The notes beneath the pieces were generated by a model that was not told the origin of the DNA, made no database searches, and was given only the letters and a program-made list of their open reading frames with translations. 52,387 nucleotides of DNA. It comes from JBDTSW01 sp051004675 (GTDB lineage: Bacteria; Actinomycetota; Thermoleophilia; Solirubrobacterales; 70-9). The DNA is taken from the NCBI GenBank assembly GCA_051004675.1, contig JBPCKC010000019.1, forward strand, positions 1 to 52,387. The letters are read 5' to 3'. The position numbers and the translations under genes were made by a program. The stretch's first letter is position 1. Each line of letters opens with the position of its first letter. Shown one piece after another: positions 8,124-17,136 of the stretch.

Positions 8124-9145
8124 GCGACCGCCTGGACGGCATCCGCGCGGTGGACACCGCCGATCAGCTCGGCGACGTGCTCGGGCTTCCCGATCAGCTC
8201 CCCGACGCGCTGTGGCGAGTCGAGACGGCCGGCATCGAGCCCTTCGAGGCGACCGGCCTGGCCGTCTGCGGGATGGGAGGCTCGGGGATCGGCGGCAGCC
8301 TCGCCGCGGCCGCGATCGGGGATCGGCTCTCACGGCCGGTACTGGTGGTCCGCGATTACGAGCTTCCCTCATGGACGCCGGCCGGCCACGCCGTGCTGTG
8401 CATGAGCTACTCCGGCAACACCGAGGAGACCCTGGCCTGCTTCGCGGCCGCGGAGGCGCTGGGCGTCAAGCGCGTGGTGGCCACCACCGGCGGAGCCCTG
8501 GCCGAGGCCGCCCGCGCCGCCGGCGTGCCCGTCGTGGGCATCCCGTCCGGGCTCCAGCCGCGGGCCGCCGTGGGATATATGTTCGCCATCGCCGCCGAGC
8601 TCGCCGCGCTGATCCAGGCGGCCGACGGGATCCGCACCGAGATCGACGCGGCCGCGGCCTGGCTCGCCGAACAGGTCGACGCGCTCGCGGCGCGCTCCGC
8701 GGACATCGCGGCCGAGCTCGCCGGCGCCGTCCCGGTCGTGTACGGGTGCGACCTCACCAGCCCGGTCGCCTACCGCTGGAAGACCCAGATCAACGAGAAC
8801 GCCAAGCAGCCGGCGTTCAACCACGAGCTTCCGGAGCTGGACCACAACGAGATCGTGGCCTGGGACGCCTCGTTCGATGGAGGGCCCTTCGTGCCGATCT
8901 TCCTCGAGGACTCCGACCAGCACCCGCGCGAGCGCGAGCGCGCTCAGCTCACGGCAAGGCTGATCGAGCCGGGCGCCAAGGCGGTCCTCCGGATCGAGAC
9001 CGAGGGCCCAAACCGCACCGCGCGCATGCTGTGGGGCGTCATGCTGGGCGACCTCGTCTCGCTTCACATGGCGGCCGGGCGGAACGTCGACCCATCACCG
9101 GTGCAGGTGATCGAGCGCTTAAAAGACGAGTTGGGGCGGCCGTAG
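8120..9145 (+). CDS. Bifunctional phosphoglucose/phosphomannose isomerase (SIS domain)
   Basis: Interconverts fructose-6-P with glucose-6-P and mannose-6-P, feeding the NDP-sugar genes upstream. The N-terminal SIS domain shows VCGMGGSGIGGS and MSYSGNTEET, the phosphosugar-binding loops. The C-terminal half has NENAKQPAFNHELPELDHNE, the conserved His/Glu segment of the bacterial/archaeal PGI/PMI family. Its 341 residues match the family length. It is the last gene of the envelope-sugar block. Confidence 0.9.
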   Translation: MSDRLDGIRAVDTADQLGDVLGLPDQLPDALWRVETAGIEPFEATGLAVCGMGGSGIGGSLAAAAIGDRLSRPVLVVRDYELPSWTPAGHAVLCMSYSGNTEETLACFAAAEALGVKRVVATTGGALAEAARAAGVPVVGIPSGLQPRAAVGYMFAIAAELAALIQAADGIRTEIDAAAAWLAEQVDALAARSADIAAELAGAVPVVYGCDLTSPVAYRWKTQINENAKQPAFNHELPELDHNEIVAWDASFDGGPFVPIFLEDSDQHPRERERAQLTARLIEPGAKAVLRIETEGPNRTARMLWGVMLGDLVSLHMAAGRNVDPSPVQVIERLKDELGRP

Positions 9146-9147
9146 CC

Positions 9148-9294
9148 CTAGCGGCGCGCGGCCAGGGCGATCGCCAGGCCGCTGAGCGCCACGAGCGCGC
9201 CCGCGGCGCGCAGGGAGGCTGGTGAGGCCGGCTCGACGGCCCGTGGCGCAGTCTCGTCAGAATGACTGGATGGAGGCCGCTCCGGAACCGGCAC
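9148..9294 (-). CDS. Possible 48-residue single-pass membrane peptide
   Basis: Short reverse-strand frame opening with GTG at 9294 and closing with TAG at 9148. It encodes a hydrophilic start rich in Pro/Ser/Glu, then one hydrophobic helix (AGALVALSGLAIALA) and a final AARR. The hydrophobic stretch with terminal Arg-Arg resembles a C-terminal membrane anchor, so this may instead be the 3' remnant of a larger anchored protein. It overlaps the start of the ABC ATPase gene on the other strand. No clear ribosome site is seen, so confidence is low. Confidence 0.28.
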   Translation of the reverse strand: MPVPERPPSSHSDETAPRAVEPASPASLRAAGALVALSGLAIALAARR

Positions 9295-10028
9295 TGCTCG
9301 CCCGCGGGCTGACGAAGGTCTTCGGTGAGGGGGAGACGGCCGTGCGTGCGCTGGACGGTGTCTCGCTGGAGGTCGCGCGCGGCGAGATGATCGCGATCAT
9401 GGGTCCGTCGGGCTCGGGCAAGTCCACGATGCTCCACCTGCTCGGCGCGCTTGAGACGCCCACCTCCGGGGAGATCTCGCTCGGCGGCGAGCGGTACGAC
9501 GGGCTCTCGGACTCCGGGCTCACGCGCCTTCGCCGGGACCGGATCGGCTTCGTGTTTCAGTTCTTCAACCTCCTGCCGGCGCTGAGCGCGCAGGAGAACG
9601 TCCTTCTTCCCGCCCTGATCGCGGGGCGTCGCGACGAGGCGGTGCGCGAGCGGGGGTCGGAGCTGCTCGAGCTGGTGGGCCTTGGCCATCGGACGACCCA
9701 CCTGCCCTCCGAGCTCTCAGGGGGCGAGCAGCAGCGTGTCTCGATCGCGCGGGCCCTGCTGACGGAGCCCGAGCTGATGCTGGCCGACGAGCCAACCGGC
9801 AACCTGGACTCGCGCTCCAGCGGCCAGATCCTCGATCTGCTGCGCCACCTCAACCGCCGCGAGGTCCAGACGCTCGTGATCGTGACCCATGACCCCGGCG
9901 CGGCGGCCATCGCCGAGCGGGTGGTCTTCCTCCGCGACGGCCGCGTCGCCGGCGAGATCACGGGCGGCGACCGCCAGGCGGTCTCCGAGGCGTTCGTGGC
10001 GCTCAGCTCGGCGCCCGCCGAGGCCTGA
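9270..10028 (+). CDS. ABC transporter ATP-binding protein (MacB/LolD type)
   Basis: ATPase of an FtsX/MacB-type exporter or mechanotransmission complex. Walker A MGPSGSGKST, the Q-loop FQFFNLLPALSAQENV typical of the LolD/MacB/FtsE subclass, the signature LSGGEQQRVSIARAL, Walker B LMLADEPTGNLD and the switch His in VTHD are all present. I chose ATG 9270 (MEAAPEPALLARGL) over an earlier in-frame GTG because the family alignment begins close to ALLARGLTKVFG. It lies 4 nt upstream of its permease, so the two form one unit. Confidence 0.95.
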   Translation: MEAAPEPALLARGLTKVFGEGETAVRALDGVSLEVARGEMIAIMGPSGSGKSTMLHLLGALETPTSGEISLGGERYDGLSDSGLTRLRRDRIGFVFQFFNLLPALSAQENVLLPALIAGRRDEAVRERGSELLELVGLGHRTTHLPSELSGGEQQRVSIARALLTEPELMLADEPTGNLDSRSSGQILDLLRHLNRREVQTLVIVTHDPGAAAIAERVVFLRDGRVAGEITGGDRQAVSEAFVALSSAPAEA

Positions 10029-10032
10029 GGCC

Positions 10033-12600
10033 GTGCGCTCCTTTTCGGGCCTGGCGCTCCGCCGCGTGCGCGCCCGCCGCGCCCGGGCACTGCTGACCGC
10101 CGCCGGGATCGTGCTGGGCGTGGGGATGATCCTCGGTGTCCTGCTGCTGGCGGCGACGATCAATCGCACGTTCTCGGACCTCTTCGACTCCGTCTACGGC
10201 AAGACGGACCTCGTGGTGTCGGGGGACGGGGAGGACTCGCTTCGCGCCTCAACGCTGGATCGCGTCAGCCGCGTCCGTGGTGTGGAGGACTTGGCCGGCG
10301 ACGTGATCAGCGTCTTCACCTTGGTCGAGGGCGACGGCTTGGCCTCGCCCGACGCCGAGAAGCAGCTCAACGTCGCCGGCCAGGACCCCGGAGCGGAGGA
10401 CCTGACCGACTCGCAGACCGTCGCCGGCCGCGAGCCCCGGCGGGGGCTTGAGATCGCGCTCCAGGAGAGCTGGGCGGAGGCCAACGACGTGGCCGTGGAC
10501 GACCACATCCGGCTCGCCACCCCCGACGGGACGAAGCGCTTCGAGGTGGTGGGGCTGTTTCAGTTCTCGACCGGCCTGGAGTTCGGCGGCGAGGGGTTCG
10601 CCGCAATGCCGCTCCGCGAGGCCCGCGAGGTGATGGACAAGCGCGGGCGCCTCGACGAGGTCAACGTGGTCGTGAGCGGGGGCGACGCCGAGATCCAGGC
10701 CGTGCAGCGGCGGCTTCGCAGGGAGCTGCCGAACGGGGTGGAGGTCGATACGCCCCAGGCCAAGGGAGACGAGGTCGAATCCCAGCTCCAGGCCTTCAAC
10801 GCGATCCTCTACTTCTTCGCCGCCATGGCCCTCTTCGTTGGGGGCTTCCTGATCTTCAACTCGTTCAACATGAGCATCTTCCAGCGCACGCGCGAGATCG
10901 GGATGCTGCGCACCCTGGGCGCCTCGCGGCGGCGGATCGCATCGTCGATCCTTATCGAGGCGCTCGTCCTGGGCCTGATCGGCGCCGTCATCGGCCTCGC
11001 GCTCGGCGTGGGGCTCGCCCTGGCGCTGATCGAGCTGATGCGCGGGCTCGACTTCCCGGTCGGCGACCTCGTGATGACCCCGCTCGCGCCTGTCGCCGCG
11101 ATCGTCACCGGGCTTGTGACCGCCGTCGGCGGCGCCTTCCACCCGGCCCGCCGCGCGGGCCGGACCTCGCCGATCCGCGCGGTGCTGGGCACCGAGGGGC
11201 TGCGGGCCAGGCTGCGGACGCGCCGGGCGTTCGCAGGCGTCCTGCTGATCGGAGTGGGCCTGGCCGGCGCGTTCTGGCTGGGCGCCGCCGAGGAGGTCAC
11301 CACGCTCGTCGCGGCGGCGGGGATGGCGGGGACGATCGGGATCTTCTTCGGGATCGCGCTGGTCGCCCCGTTCGTGATCCGCCCGCTCGTGCGGGTGCTC
11401 TCGCTGCCCTTGCGAGCGCTCTTTCCAGTCGAGGGCCGGCTGGCCGCCGACGCGGCGCGCTCGGACCCCGGCCGCACCGCCGCGACCGCGACCGCGCTCA
11501 TGATCGGCTTGGCGCTCGTCGTGGCCGTGAACAGCCTCGGATCGAGCTTCCTGAAGACGATCTCGGACGAGTTCGACCGCAGCTTCGCGCGCGACCTCAC
11601 CGTGCAGCCGACGGGCTTCGCGCCCGGCCAGGGCCCCCAGCAGACGATCGCGCGTGGGCTGCGCGACCGGCTGGCCAGGATCGGCGAGGCCGCGGTCGTG
11701 GCGCGCGAGCGCTTCGTCTTCACCCCCGACCTGCCGGGCCCGACCGGCAAGACCACCGAGGACGGGCTGCTGTTCGGCTTCGAGCCGATCCGCTACGAGC
11801 GGGTCGACACCACCCAGGTGGAGGGCGCCCCACGCAAAGAGGCCTTTCGCCGCCTCGCGGAGGGGGAGGTCTCGGTCGGCAAGGCCTACGCGGAGGAGAA
11901 GGACCTCGAGGTGGGCGACAGCCTCAAGCTCCAGGGCCCGTCGGGCTCGAGGCGGGCCCGGGTCGCCGGCATCGTCGAGACGGTCGTCTTCGGCGGCCAG
12001 ACCGTCGGCATGTCGCTCGACACGATGGAGGACGTCTACGGGGTGACCGCCGATTCCCAGATCGCCCTGAAGGCGAGCTCCGAGGAGGCCCGGCCCGCCC
12101 TGCGCCGGAAGGTGGAGCGCATCGTGCGCGAGGATTACCCCAACCTCTCGGTCCTCTCGAACGAAGAGCTCAAGGCAGACGTCGAGGCGCAGGTGAACGA
12201 GCAGTTCGGGATCTTCTACGCGATCGTCGGCGTCGCGATATTCGCGAGCCTCTTCGGGATCATCAACACGCTCACCATGTCGGTGATCGAGCGCACTCGC
12301 GAGATCGGCGTCCTGCGGGCCCTCGGCGCCTCCCGCTGGCAGGTCCGGCGATCGATCGCCTACGAGAGCCTGGTGATCGGCCTGATCGGCGCGCTGCTCG
12401 GGATCGCGGTCGGCACGGGCCTCGGCGCCGCCCTCCTTCAGGGGCTCTCAGCCGGCGTGCCGGGCGTCGTCTACAGGCCGCCCGTGGCGACCATGGTCTG
12501 GGTGGGGGTCGCCGGGGTCGTCCTGGGCCTCGTCGCCTCGATCATCCCGGCCCGCCGGGCGGCGCGCCTGGACGTGATCAAGGCGATCTCCTACGAGTAG
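10033..12600 (+). CDS. ABC transporter permease, two FtsX domains (MacB-like)
   Basis: Membrane partner of the preceding ATPase. GTG at 10033 gives MRSFSGLALRRVRARRARALLTAAGI, a typical start into the first membrane helix. The 855 residues contain two MacB-type extracytoplasmic core domains and two FtsX domains; the repeated motif R(T)REIG(M/V)LR-LGAS occurs in both halves (near 10890 and 12300), with helices around it. This organisation matches actinobacterial permeases of lipoprotein or peptide export systems. The substrate cannot be inferred. Confidence 0.93.
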   Translation: MRSFSGLALRRVRARRARALLTAAGIVLGVGMILGVLLLAATINRTFSDLFDSVYGKTDLVVSGDGEDSLRASTLDRVSRVRGVEDLAGDVISVFTLVEGDGLASPDAEKQLNVAGQDPGAEDLTDSQTVAGREPRRGLEIALQESWAEANDVAVDDHIRLATPDGTKRFEVVGLFQFSTGLEFGGEGFAAMPLREAREVMDKRGRLDEVNVVVSGGDAEIQAVQRRLRRELPNGVEVDTPQAKGDEVESQLQAFNAILYFFAAMALFVGGFLIFNSFNMSIFQRTREIGMLRTLGASRRRIASSILIEALVLGLIGAVIGLALGVGLALALIELMRGLDFPVGDLVMTPLAPVAAIVTGLVTAVGGAFHPARRAGRTSPIRAVLGTEGLRARLRTRRAFAGVLLIGVGLAGAFWLGAAEEVTTLVAAAGMAGTIGIFFGIALVAPFVIRPLVRVLSLPLRALFPVEGRLAADAARSDPGRTAATATALMIGLALVVAVNSLGSSFLKTISDEFDRSFARDLTVQPTGFAPGQGPQQTIARGLRDRLARIGEAAVVARERFVFTPDLPGPTGKTTEDGLLFGFEPIRYERVDTTQVEGAPRKEAFRRLAEGEVSVGKAYAEEKDLEVGDSLKLQGPSGSRRARVAGIVETVVFGGQTVGMSLDTMEDVYGVTADSQIALKASSEEARPALRRKVERIVREDYPNLSVLSNEELKADVEAQVNEQFGIFYAIVGVAIFASLFGIINTLTMSVIERTREIGVLRALGASRWQVRRSIAYESLVIGLIGALLGIAVGTGLGAALLQGLSAGVPGVVYRPPVATMVWVGVAGVVLGLVASIIPARRAARLDVIKAISYE

Positions 12601-12621
12601 CCCGCCCGGTAGCACACCGAG

Positions 12622-12662
12622 TTTTGGCGATCTTGCCGCGCGGAGCGGCACGATCACGAAAA
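12622..12662. repeat. REP-like hairpin, copy 1
   Basis: Inverted repeat in the 83-bp gap between the convergent permease and ahcY genes. Arms are TTTTGGCGATCTTGCCGC (12622-12639) and GCGGCACGATCACGAAAA (12645-12662) with a 5-nt loop; 15 of 18 positions pair. It resembles the hairpin at 17016-17056, with near-identical right arms followed by GTC in both. It may also act as a two-way terminator, having T and A runs at the outer ends. Confidence 0.65.
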
Positions 12663-12683
12663 GTCGGCTCGGTCGCCGGTGTA

Positions 12684-14120
12684 CTAGTAGCGGTAGTGCG
12701 GCGGCTTGAAGGGGCCCTCGACGGGCACCCCGAGGTAGGCGGCCTGCTCGGGCGAGAGCTCGGTCAGGCTCACTCCCAGGGCGTCGAGGTGAAGCCGAGC
12801 GACCTTTTCGTCGAGGTGCTTCGGCAGCACGTGTACGCCGAGCGGAAAGTCCTCGGGCTTCGAGAACAGCTCGATCTGGGCGATCGTCTGGTTCGTGAAG
12901 GAGTTCGACATCACGAACGAGGGGTGGCCTGTCGCGTTCCCCAGGTTCAGCAGCCTGCCCTCCGAGAGCACGATGATCGTGTGGCCGTCGGCGAACGTCC
13001 ACTCGTCCACCTGAGGCTTGACCGTGTCGCGGGAGACGCCGTCGAGGCGCTCGAGGCCGGCCATGTCGATCTCGTTGTCGAAGTGCCCGATGTTGCCGAC
13101 GATCGCCTGGTGCTTCATCCGCTGCATGTCGGCGACGCCGATGACGTCCTTGTTGCCCGTCGCCGTGATGAAGATGTCACCCGTCTCGACGACCTCGTCC
13201 AGCGTGCGGACCTCGTAGCCCTCCATCGCTGCCTGCAGAGCGCAGATCGGGTCGATCTCGGTGACGATCACGCGGGCGCCCTGGCCGCGGAGCGACGAGG
13301 CACAGCCCTTGCCGACGTCGCCGTAGCCCAAAACGACAGCGACCTTGCCGCCGATCATGACGTCGGTGCCGCGGTTGATCCCGTCCACAAGGGAGTGGCG
13401 GCAGCCGTAGAGGTTGTCGAACTTGGACTTCGTGACCGAGTCGTTCACGTTGACCGCGGTGAACAGGAGCTGGCCGGCCTCCGCGAGCTGGTAGAGGCGG
13501 TTGACGCCGGTGGTCGTCTCCTCGGTAACCCCGATGATCCCCTTGGCCGCGCGAGTCCAGCGCTGCGGGTCGGACTCCAGCGAGCGCTGCAGGGTCTGGA
13601 GCACGATGCGGAACTCCTCGGAGTCGGCCGAGGCGGGATCCGGCACCGCCCCCGCCCGTTCGAACTCGACCCCCTTGTGGATCAGCAACGTCGCGTCGCC
13701 GCCGTCGTCGAGGATCATGTTGGGGCCGTCGGCGTCGGCCCAGGCGAGGGCCTGCTCGGTGCACCACCAGTACTCCTGGAGCGTCTCGCCCTTCCAGGCG
13801 AACACGGGGACTCCGGCGGCGGCGATGGCCGCCGCGGCGTGGTCCTGAGTCGAGAAGATGTTGCAGGAGGCCCATCGCACCTCGGCGCCGAGGGCGAGAA
13901 GGGTCTCGATGAGCACCGCGGTCTGCACGGTCATGTGGAGTGAGCCCGTGATGCGTGCGCCCTTCAACGGCTGGGCCGCGGCGAACTCCTCCCGGGTCCT
14001 CATCAGGCCTGGCATCTCGTGCTCGGCCAGCTTGATCTCCTTGCGGCCGAAGTCGGCCAAGCCGATGTCGGCGACCTTGTGATCCTGGGTGGCGGGGTCC
14101 TGCGTGACGGTGGTGCTCAT
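12684..14120 (-). CDS. ahcY: S-adenosylhomocysteine hydrolase
   Basis: Splits S-adenosylhomocysteine into adenosine and homocysteine with bound NAD+, keeping methylation reactions running. ATG at 14120 (MSTTVTQDPATQDHKV) is preceded by a good ribosome site, AGGAG, about 5 nt upstream; the longer frame from 14153 has none. Motifs: SLHMTVQTAVLIETL, CNIFSTQDHAAAAI, the NAD-binding VVLGYGDVGKGCA, and the C-terminal HYRY that closes the active site. At 478 residues it is the long bacterial form with the extra internal segment. It is divergent from the nucleotidyltransferase gene, with 89 bp between starts. Confidence 0.97.
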   Translation of the reverse strand: MSTTVTQDPATQDHKVADIGLADFGRKEIKLAEHEMPGLMRTREEFAAAQPLKGARITGSLHMTVQTAVLIETLLALGAEVRWASCNIFSTQDHAAAAIAAAGVPVFAWKGETLQEYWWCTEQALAWADADGPNMILDDGGDATLLIHKGVEFERAGAVPDPASADSEEFRIVLQTLQRSLESDPQRWTRAAKGIIGVTEETTTGVNRLYQLAEAGQLLFTAVNVNDSVTKSKFDNLYGCRHSLVDGINRGTDVMIGGKVAVVLGYGDVGKGCASSLRGQGARVIVTEIDPICALQAAMEGYEVRTLDEVVETGDIFITATGNKDVIGVADMQRMKHQAIVGNIGHFDNEIDMAGLERLDGVSRDTVKPQVDEWTFADGHTIIVLSEGRLLNLGNATGHPSFVMSNSFTNQTIAQIELFSKPEDFPLGVHVLPKHLDEKVARLHLDALGVSLTELSPEQAAYLGVPVEGPFKPPHYRY

Positions 14121-14209
14121 GCGTCTCCTGGTCTCGGCGGGCAGCGGTCGCAAAGGATAGGGCGGCGAAGCCGGCGGACACCCCGACCGGGTTCTATAGC
14201 CTCAGCGCG

Positions 14210-15211
14210 ATGCGCGCGATGGTGATGGCGGCGGGACTGGGCAAGCGCCTGCGGCCGCTTACGTGGGAGATCCCCAAGCCTGTCGTGCCCGTCGCCAACC
14301 GGCCCGTGATCGAGCACATCCTGCGCGGCCTTCGCCGCCATGGGGTGGAGCAGGTGCTCTCCAACCTGCACTGGTTCCCGGAGACGATCCGCGGCCCGTT
14401 GGGAGACGGCTCGGCGTTGGGCGTCGAGATCACGTACCTGGAGGAGGAAAAGCTCCTGGGCACCGCCGGGGGGGTGCGCAACGCTCGCGACTTCCTCACC
14501 GCGGAGGGCGGGCCGTTCCTGGTGATGGCGGGCGATGCCCTCACCGACATCGACTACACGGCGCTGCTCGACGCCCACCGCTCGAACGGCGGGCTCGCGA
14601 CCCTGGCTGTGAAGCAGGTCGCCGACGTGAGCCAGTACGGCGTGGTCGTGACGGACGGCGACGGGCGAGTGCAGGGCTTTCAGGAGAAACCCGACCCCGC
14701 CGAGGCCCTCTCCGACCTCACGAACTCGATGATCTACGTCTTCGAGCCCGAGGTGCTGGACCACTTCCCGCCCGGCGAGGTGATCGACTTCGCCCTCGAC
14801 GTTTTTCCGGCCCTGCTCGAGGCCGACGTCCCCTTCCACGTCCACCGCTTCGAGGAGTACTGGAACGACGTGGGCACGATCGAGGAGTACCTGCAGGGCA
14901 ACCTGGACGTCGTCGACGGCCGCGTCGATGTCGAGGCGGCCGGCGAGCTCGTCTCGGGCGGGCCGAGCGAGGACTTAACGGCGGAGCAGCCGGGGGGATG
15001 GGAGCTGAGCGGAGCGGTCCTGCTGGGCGAGGGGGCGACGGTGGGATCAGGCGCCCGCATCGACGGTCCCGCCGTTATCGGCCCGCAGGCGCGCGTCGGC
15101 GAGGGCGCGATCGTGAAACGGTCGGTGCTCCTGGCGGGCGCCGAGGTGCCCGCCGGCGGACTCATCGTGGGCGCGATCAGCGGCAGCCGCGAGCGCCTCG
15201 CGGCGCTTTGA
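14210..15211 (+). CDS. NDP-sugar synthase / nucleotidyltransferase
   Basis: Second sugar-1-phosphate nucleotidyltransferase of the window. Signature AAGLGKRLRPLTWEIPKP, then LLGTAGGVRNA, AGDALTDIDY (metal-binding Asp) and FQEKPDP. A short C-terminal stretch of hexapeptide repeats (LGEGATVGSGARIDGPAVIG) indicates a truncated left-handed beta-helix. Start may be ATG 14210 or an in-frame ATG at 14219/14222, as the family usually begins right before the MVMAAGLG strand. The redox gene follows 1 nt later. Confidence 0.9.
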   Translation: MRAMVMAAGLGKRLRPLTWEIPKPVVPVANRPVIEHILRGLRRHGVEQVLSNLHWFPETIRGPLGDGSALGVEITYLEEEKLLGTAGGVRNARDFLTAEGGPFLVMAGDALTDIDYTALLDAHRSNGGLATLAVKQVADVSQYGVVVTDGDGRVQGFQEKPDPAEALSDLTNSMIYVFEPEVLDHFPPGEVIDFALDVFPALLEADVPFHVHRFEEYWNDVGTIEEYLQGNLDVVDGRVDVEAAGELVSGGPSEDLTAEQPGGWELSGAVLLGEGATVGSGARIDGPAVIGPQARVGEGAIVKRSVLLAGAEVPAGGLIVGAISGSRERLAAL

Positions 15212-15212
15212 G

Positions 15213-15551
15213 ATGCCTCCGCAGCCGCTCGTGGAGCTGTTCTGGTGGCGTGGGTGCCCCTCGTGGGAGCGAGCGCGGGACGTGGTGCGCGAGCAGATGA
15301 CCGCCATGGGCCTGGACCCCGCGGACCTGCGTGTGGTCGAGATCCAGACGGAGGACGACGCCCGTGGCGAGGCGTTCGTCGGCTCGCCGACCATCAGGGT
15401 GGACGGGGCCGACATCCAGCCCCCCGGGGACGAGCCAGCCGGGCTAACCTGCCGCGTCTACCGTCGGCGCGACGGCCGCGTCTCGCCGCTGCCAGACCCC
15501 GCCGATGTCCGCGACGCGCTCGTCGGCGCCCCGAGAGGAGAGAGCACGTGA
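15213..15551 (+). CDS. Thioredoxin/glutaredoxin-fold protein
   Basis: A 112-residue protein with a thioredoxin-like pattern: beta strand VELFWWRGCPSWERA, then VVEIQTEDDAR and the cis-Pro region FVGSPTIRVDG. Only one cysteine is in the active-site position (GCPSW), so a monothiol or non-redox role is likely; a second Cys (GLTCRVYR) lies in the C-terminal part. The exact function is not recognised. It starts 1 nt after the upstream stop and overlaps the next gene by GTGA, so it is probably co-translated. Confidence 0.7.
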   Translation: MPPQPLVELFWWRGCPSWERARDVVREQMTAMGLDPADLRVVEIQTEDDARGEAFVGSPTIRVDGADIQPPGDEPAGLTCRVYRRRDGRVSPLPDPADVRDALVGAPRGEST

Positions 15552-16090
15552 GCGAACCGGCAAGTCTCGAGATCGGGGACCTGGCGCCGCCGCTGGAGCT
15601 GCCGGACACGGATGGAGCCCTCACCACCCTGCCTTTCCCCGGCGAGGCGGCGGCGACCGTCGTCGTCTGGACCTGCAACCACTGCCCCTACGCCATCGCC
15701 TGGCACGAGCGCCTGATGGAGGTCGCGCGCGAATACGCGCAGCGGGACGTGCGCACGCTTCACGTCAACTCCAACGATGCCGGGCGCAAGCCGGCGGACT
15801 CCTTCGACGCGATGCGCGAACGGGTCACGGCGGAGGACTGGCCTTGTCCCTATCTCCACGACGAAAGCCAGGACGCCGCCAGGGCCTGGGGGCCGCTGAC
15901 GACGCCCGACGTGTTCGTGCTCGACTCCGACCTGCGGCTGCGCTACCGCGGTGCCCCCGACGCCGACTACGACGACCCCTCCCAGGAGGCCGCCTGGCTG
16001 CGCGCCGCGCTCGATGCCGTCATCGCCGGCAGCGCCCCGGAGCCGGCCGAGACCAAGCCGGTCGGATGCTCGATCAAGTGGAAGGAGTAG
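15548..16090 (+). CDS. Thioredoxin family protein (AhpC/TSA-like redoxin)
   Basis: A 180-residue redoxin. GTG at 15548 overlaps the previous stop and gives a standard start (MSEPASLEIGDLAPPLELPDTDG). The motif VWTCNHCPYAIAW is the CxxC-type active site of the 'CNHCPYV' redoxin group; VNSNDA and a cis-Pro segment (TTPDVFVLD) follow. The group usually ends in a motif like KPSVGCSIKWK, and here KPVGCSIKWKE closes the protein. Probably cytoplasmic; physiological partner unknown. Confidence 0.88.
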   Translation: MSEPASLEIGDLAPPLELPDTDGALTTLPFPGEAAATVVVWTCNHCPYAIAWHERLMEVAREYAQRDVRTLHVNSNDAGRKPADSFDAMRERVTAEDWPCPYLHDESQDAARAWGPLTTPDVFVLDSDLRLRYRGAPDADYDDPSQEAAWLRAALDAVIAGSAPEPAETKPVGCSIKWKE

Positions 16091-16097
16091 GGAGGCG

Positions 16098-16982
16098 GTG
16101 ACCGAGCGACGCAGGCTCGTCCGCGTCCCCGCCTCCTCGGCCAACCTCGGCCCGGGCTTCGACGTGCTCGCGGCGGCGCTGGCGGTCCACCTCGAGCTCG
16201 AGGTCTCCGAGGCCGGGGAGTTCTCCGTGGACGCCGGGGAAGGCGAGCTGCCGCTCGACCGCTCGAACCTCTGCGTCAGCGCCTTCGAGCACCTGCACTC
16301 GGCCGATGGGCTGCGGTTCGAGATCCGCTCCGAGATCCCGGTCGCCCGCGGCATGGGCTCGAGCGCCGCCGCGATCGTCGCCGGCCTGATGGCGGCCGAT
16401 CACCTCTACGAGCTCGCGCTCGGCAAGGACGAGATCTATCGCCACGCGGTCGAGCTCGAGGGCCATCCCGACAACGTCGCCGCCGCGCTTTACGGGGGGA
16501 TCGCGCTTTGCCCGCGGGCGGACGGGGGCGATCTGCCCGCGCCCGTGCGCCTGGAGCCCCCCGAGGGGGTCGAGCCGGTGCTGGTCGTCCCCCACGAGGA
16601 AGTGCCGACGGCCCAGGCGCGCGCGGCCCTGCCGGAGAGCGTTCCGCTCGACGACGCGGTGGCCAACGTCGCGGCGGCCTCGCAGCTCACCCTGGGGATC
16701 GAGCGCTCCGACCCCTCCTTGATCGCCCGCGGCCTCGCCGACCGCCTCCACCAGTCTCACCGCGCGCCGCTCTACCCGCGGTCGATGGAGCTGCTCGCCC
16801 GCGCCCGCGAGCTGGGAGCGCTGGGCGCCTCGATCTCGGGCGCGGGCCCCACGGTGCTCGTCTGGTGCTTCTGGCAGGACACGGGCAAGGTGGTGGGCGC
16901 GCTGGAGGCCGAGGCCGGGGGCTGGGCGGACGTCGTCCGCGCTCCGTTCAGCCCGCTGGGCGCGGACGTGCCGGAGCTGTGA
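16098..16982 (+). CDS. thrB: Homoserine kinase
   Basis: GHMP-family kinase that phosphorylates homoserine on the way to threonine. GTG at 16098 follows GGAGGC; the protein begins MTERRRLVRVPASSANLGPGFD, the classic ThrB start. The GHMP ATP-loop is VARGMGSSAAAIVAG and the C-terminal motif is GASISGAGPTVL. At 294 residues it is full length. thrA and thrC are not in the window; the gene sits 7 nt after a redoxin gene, so its co-transcription here is not the usual thr operon. Confidence 0.95.
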   Translation: MTERRRLVRVPASSANLGPGFDVLAAALAVHLELEVSEAGEFSVDAGEGELPLDRSNLCVSAFEHLHSADGLRFEIRSEIPVARGMGSSAAAIVAGLMAADHLYELALGKDEIYRHAVELEGHPDNVAAALYGGIALCPRADGGDLPAPVRLEPPEGVEPVLVVPHEEVPTAQARAALPESVPLDDAVANVAAASQLTLGIERSDPSLIARGLADRLHQSHRAPLYPRSMELLARARELGALGASISGAGPTVLVWCFWQDTGKVVGALEAEAGGWADVVRAPFSPLGADVPEL

Positions 16983-17015
16983 TCGGCCGCGCCGCGGCAC
17001 CCGATCCCCGTCGAC

Positions 17016-17056
17016 ATTCCGTGATTTTGCCGCCGTGAGCGGCACGATCATCAAAA
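17016..17056. repeat. REP-like hairpin, copy 2
   Basis: Inverted repeat after thrB: arms ATTCCGTGATTTTGCCGC (17016-17033) and GCGGCACGATCATCAAAA (17039-17056) around loop CGTGA; 12 of 18 positions pair, with the inner TGCCGC/GCGGCA perfect. The right arm differs from that of copy 1 (12645-12662) at only two positions. The shared size, loop length and intergenic placement point to one element family. Confidence 0.6.
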
Positions 17057-17136
17057 GTCACCCCGTTCTCGGGCAGCACCCGCACTCGACTTCTGAAATG
17101 GTGCCCTTGCGAGCGAACTCAAGGAGGCAATCGAGC

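Noticed and set aside
12624..13943. A 439-residue forward ORF opposite ahcY
   Set aside because: Antisense to a complete, highly conserved ahcY.
14121..14209. SAH or SAM riboswitch upstream of ahcY
   Set aside because: Only 89 bp to the divergent start, and I could not fit a conserved riboswitch core; a covariance-model search would decide.
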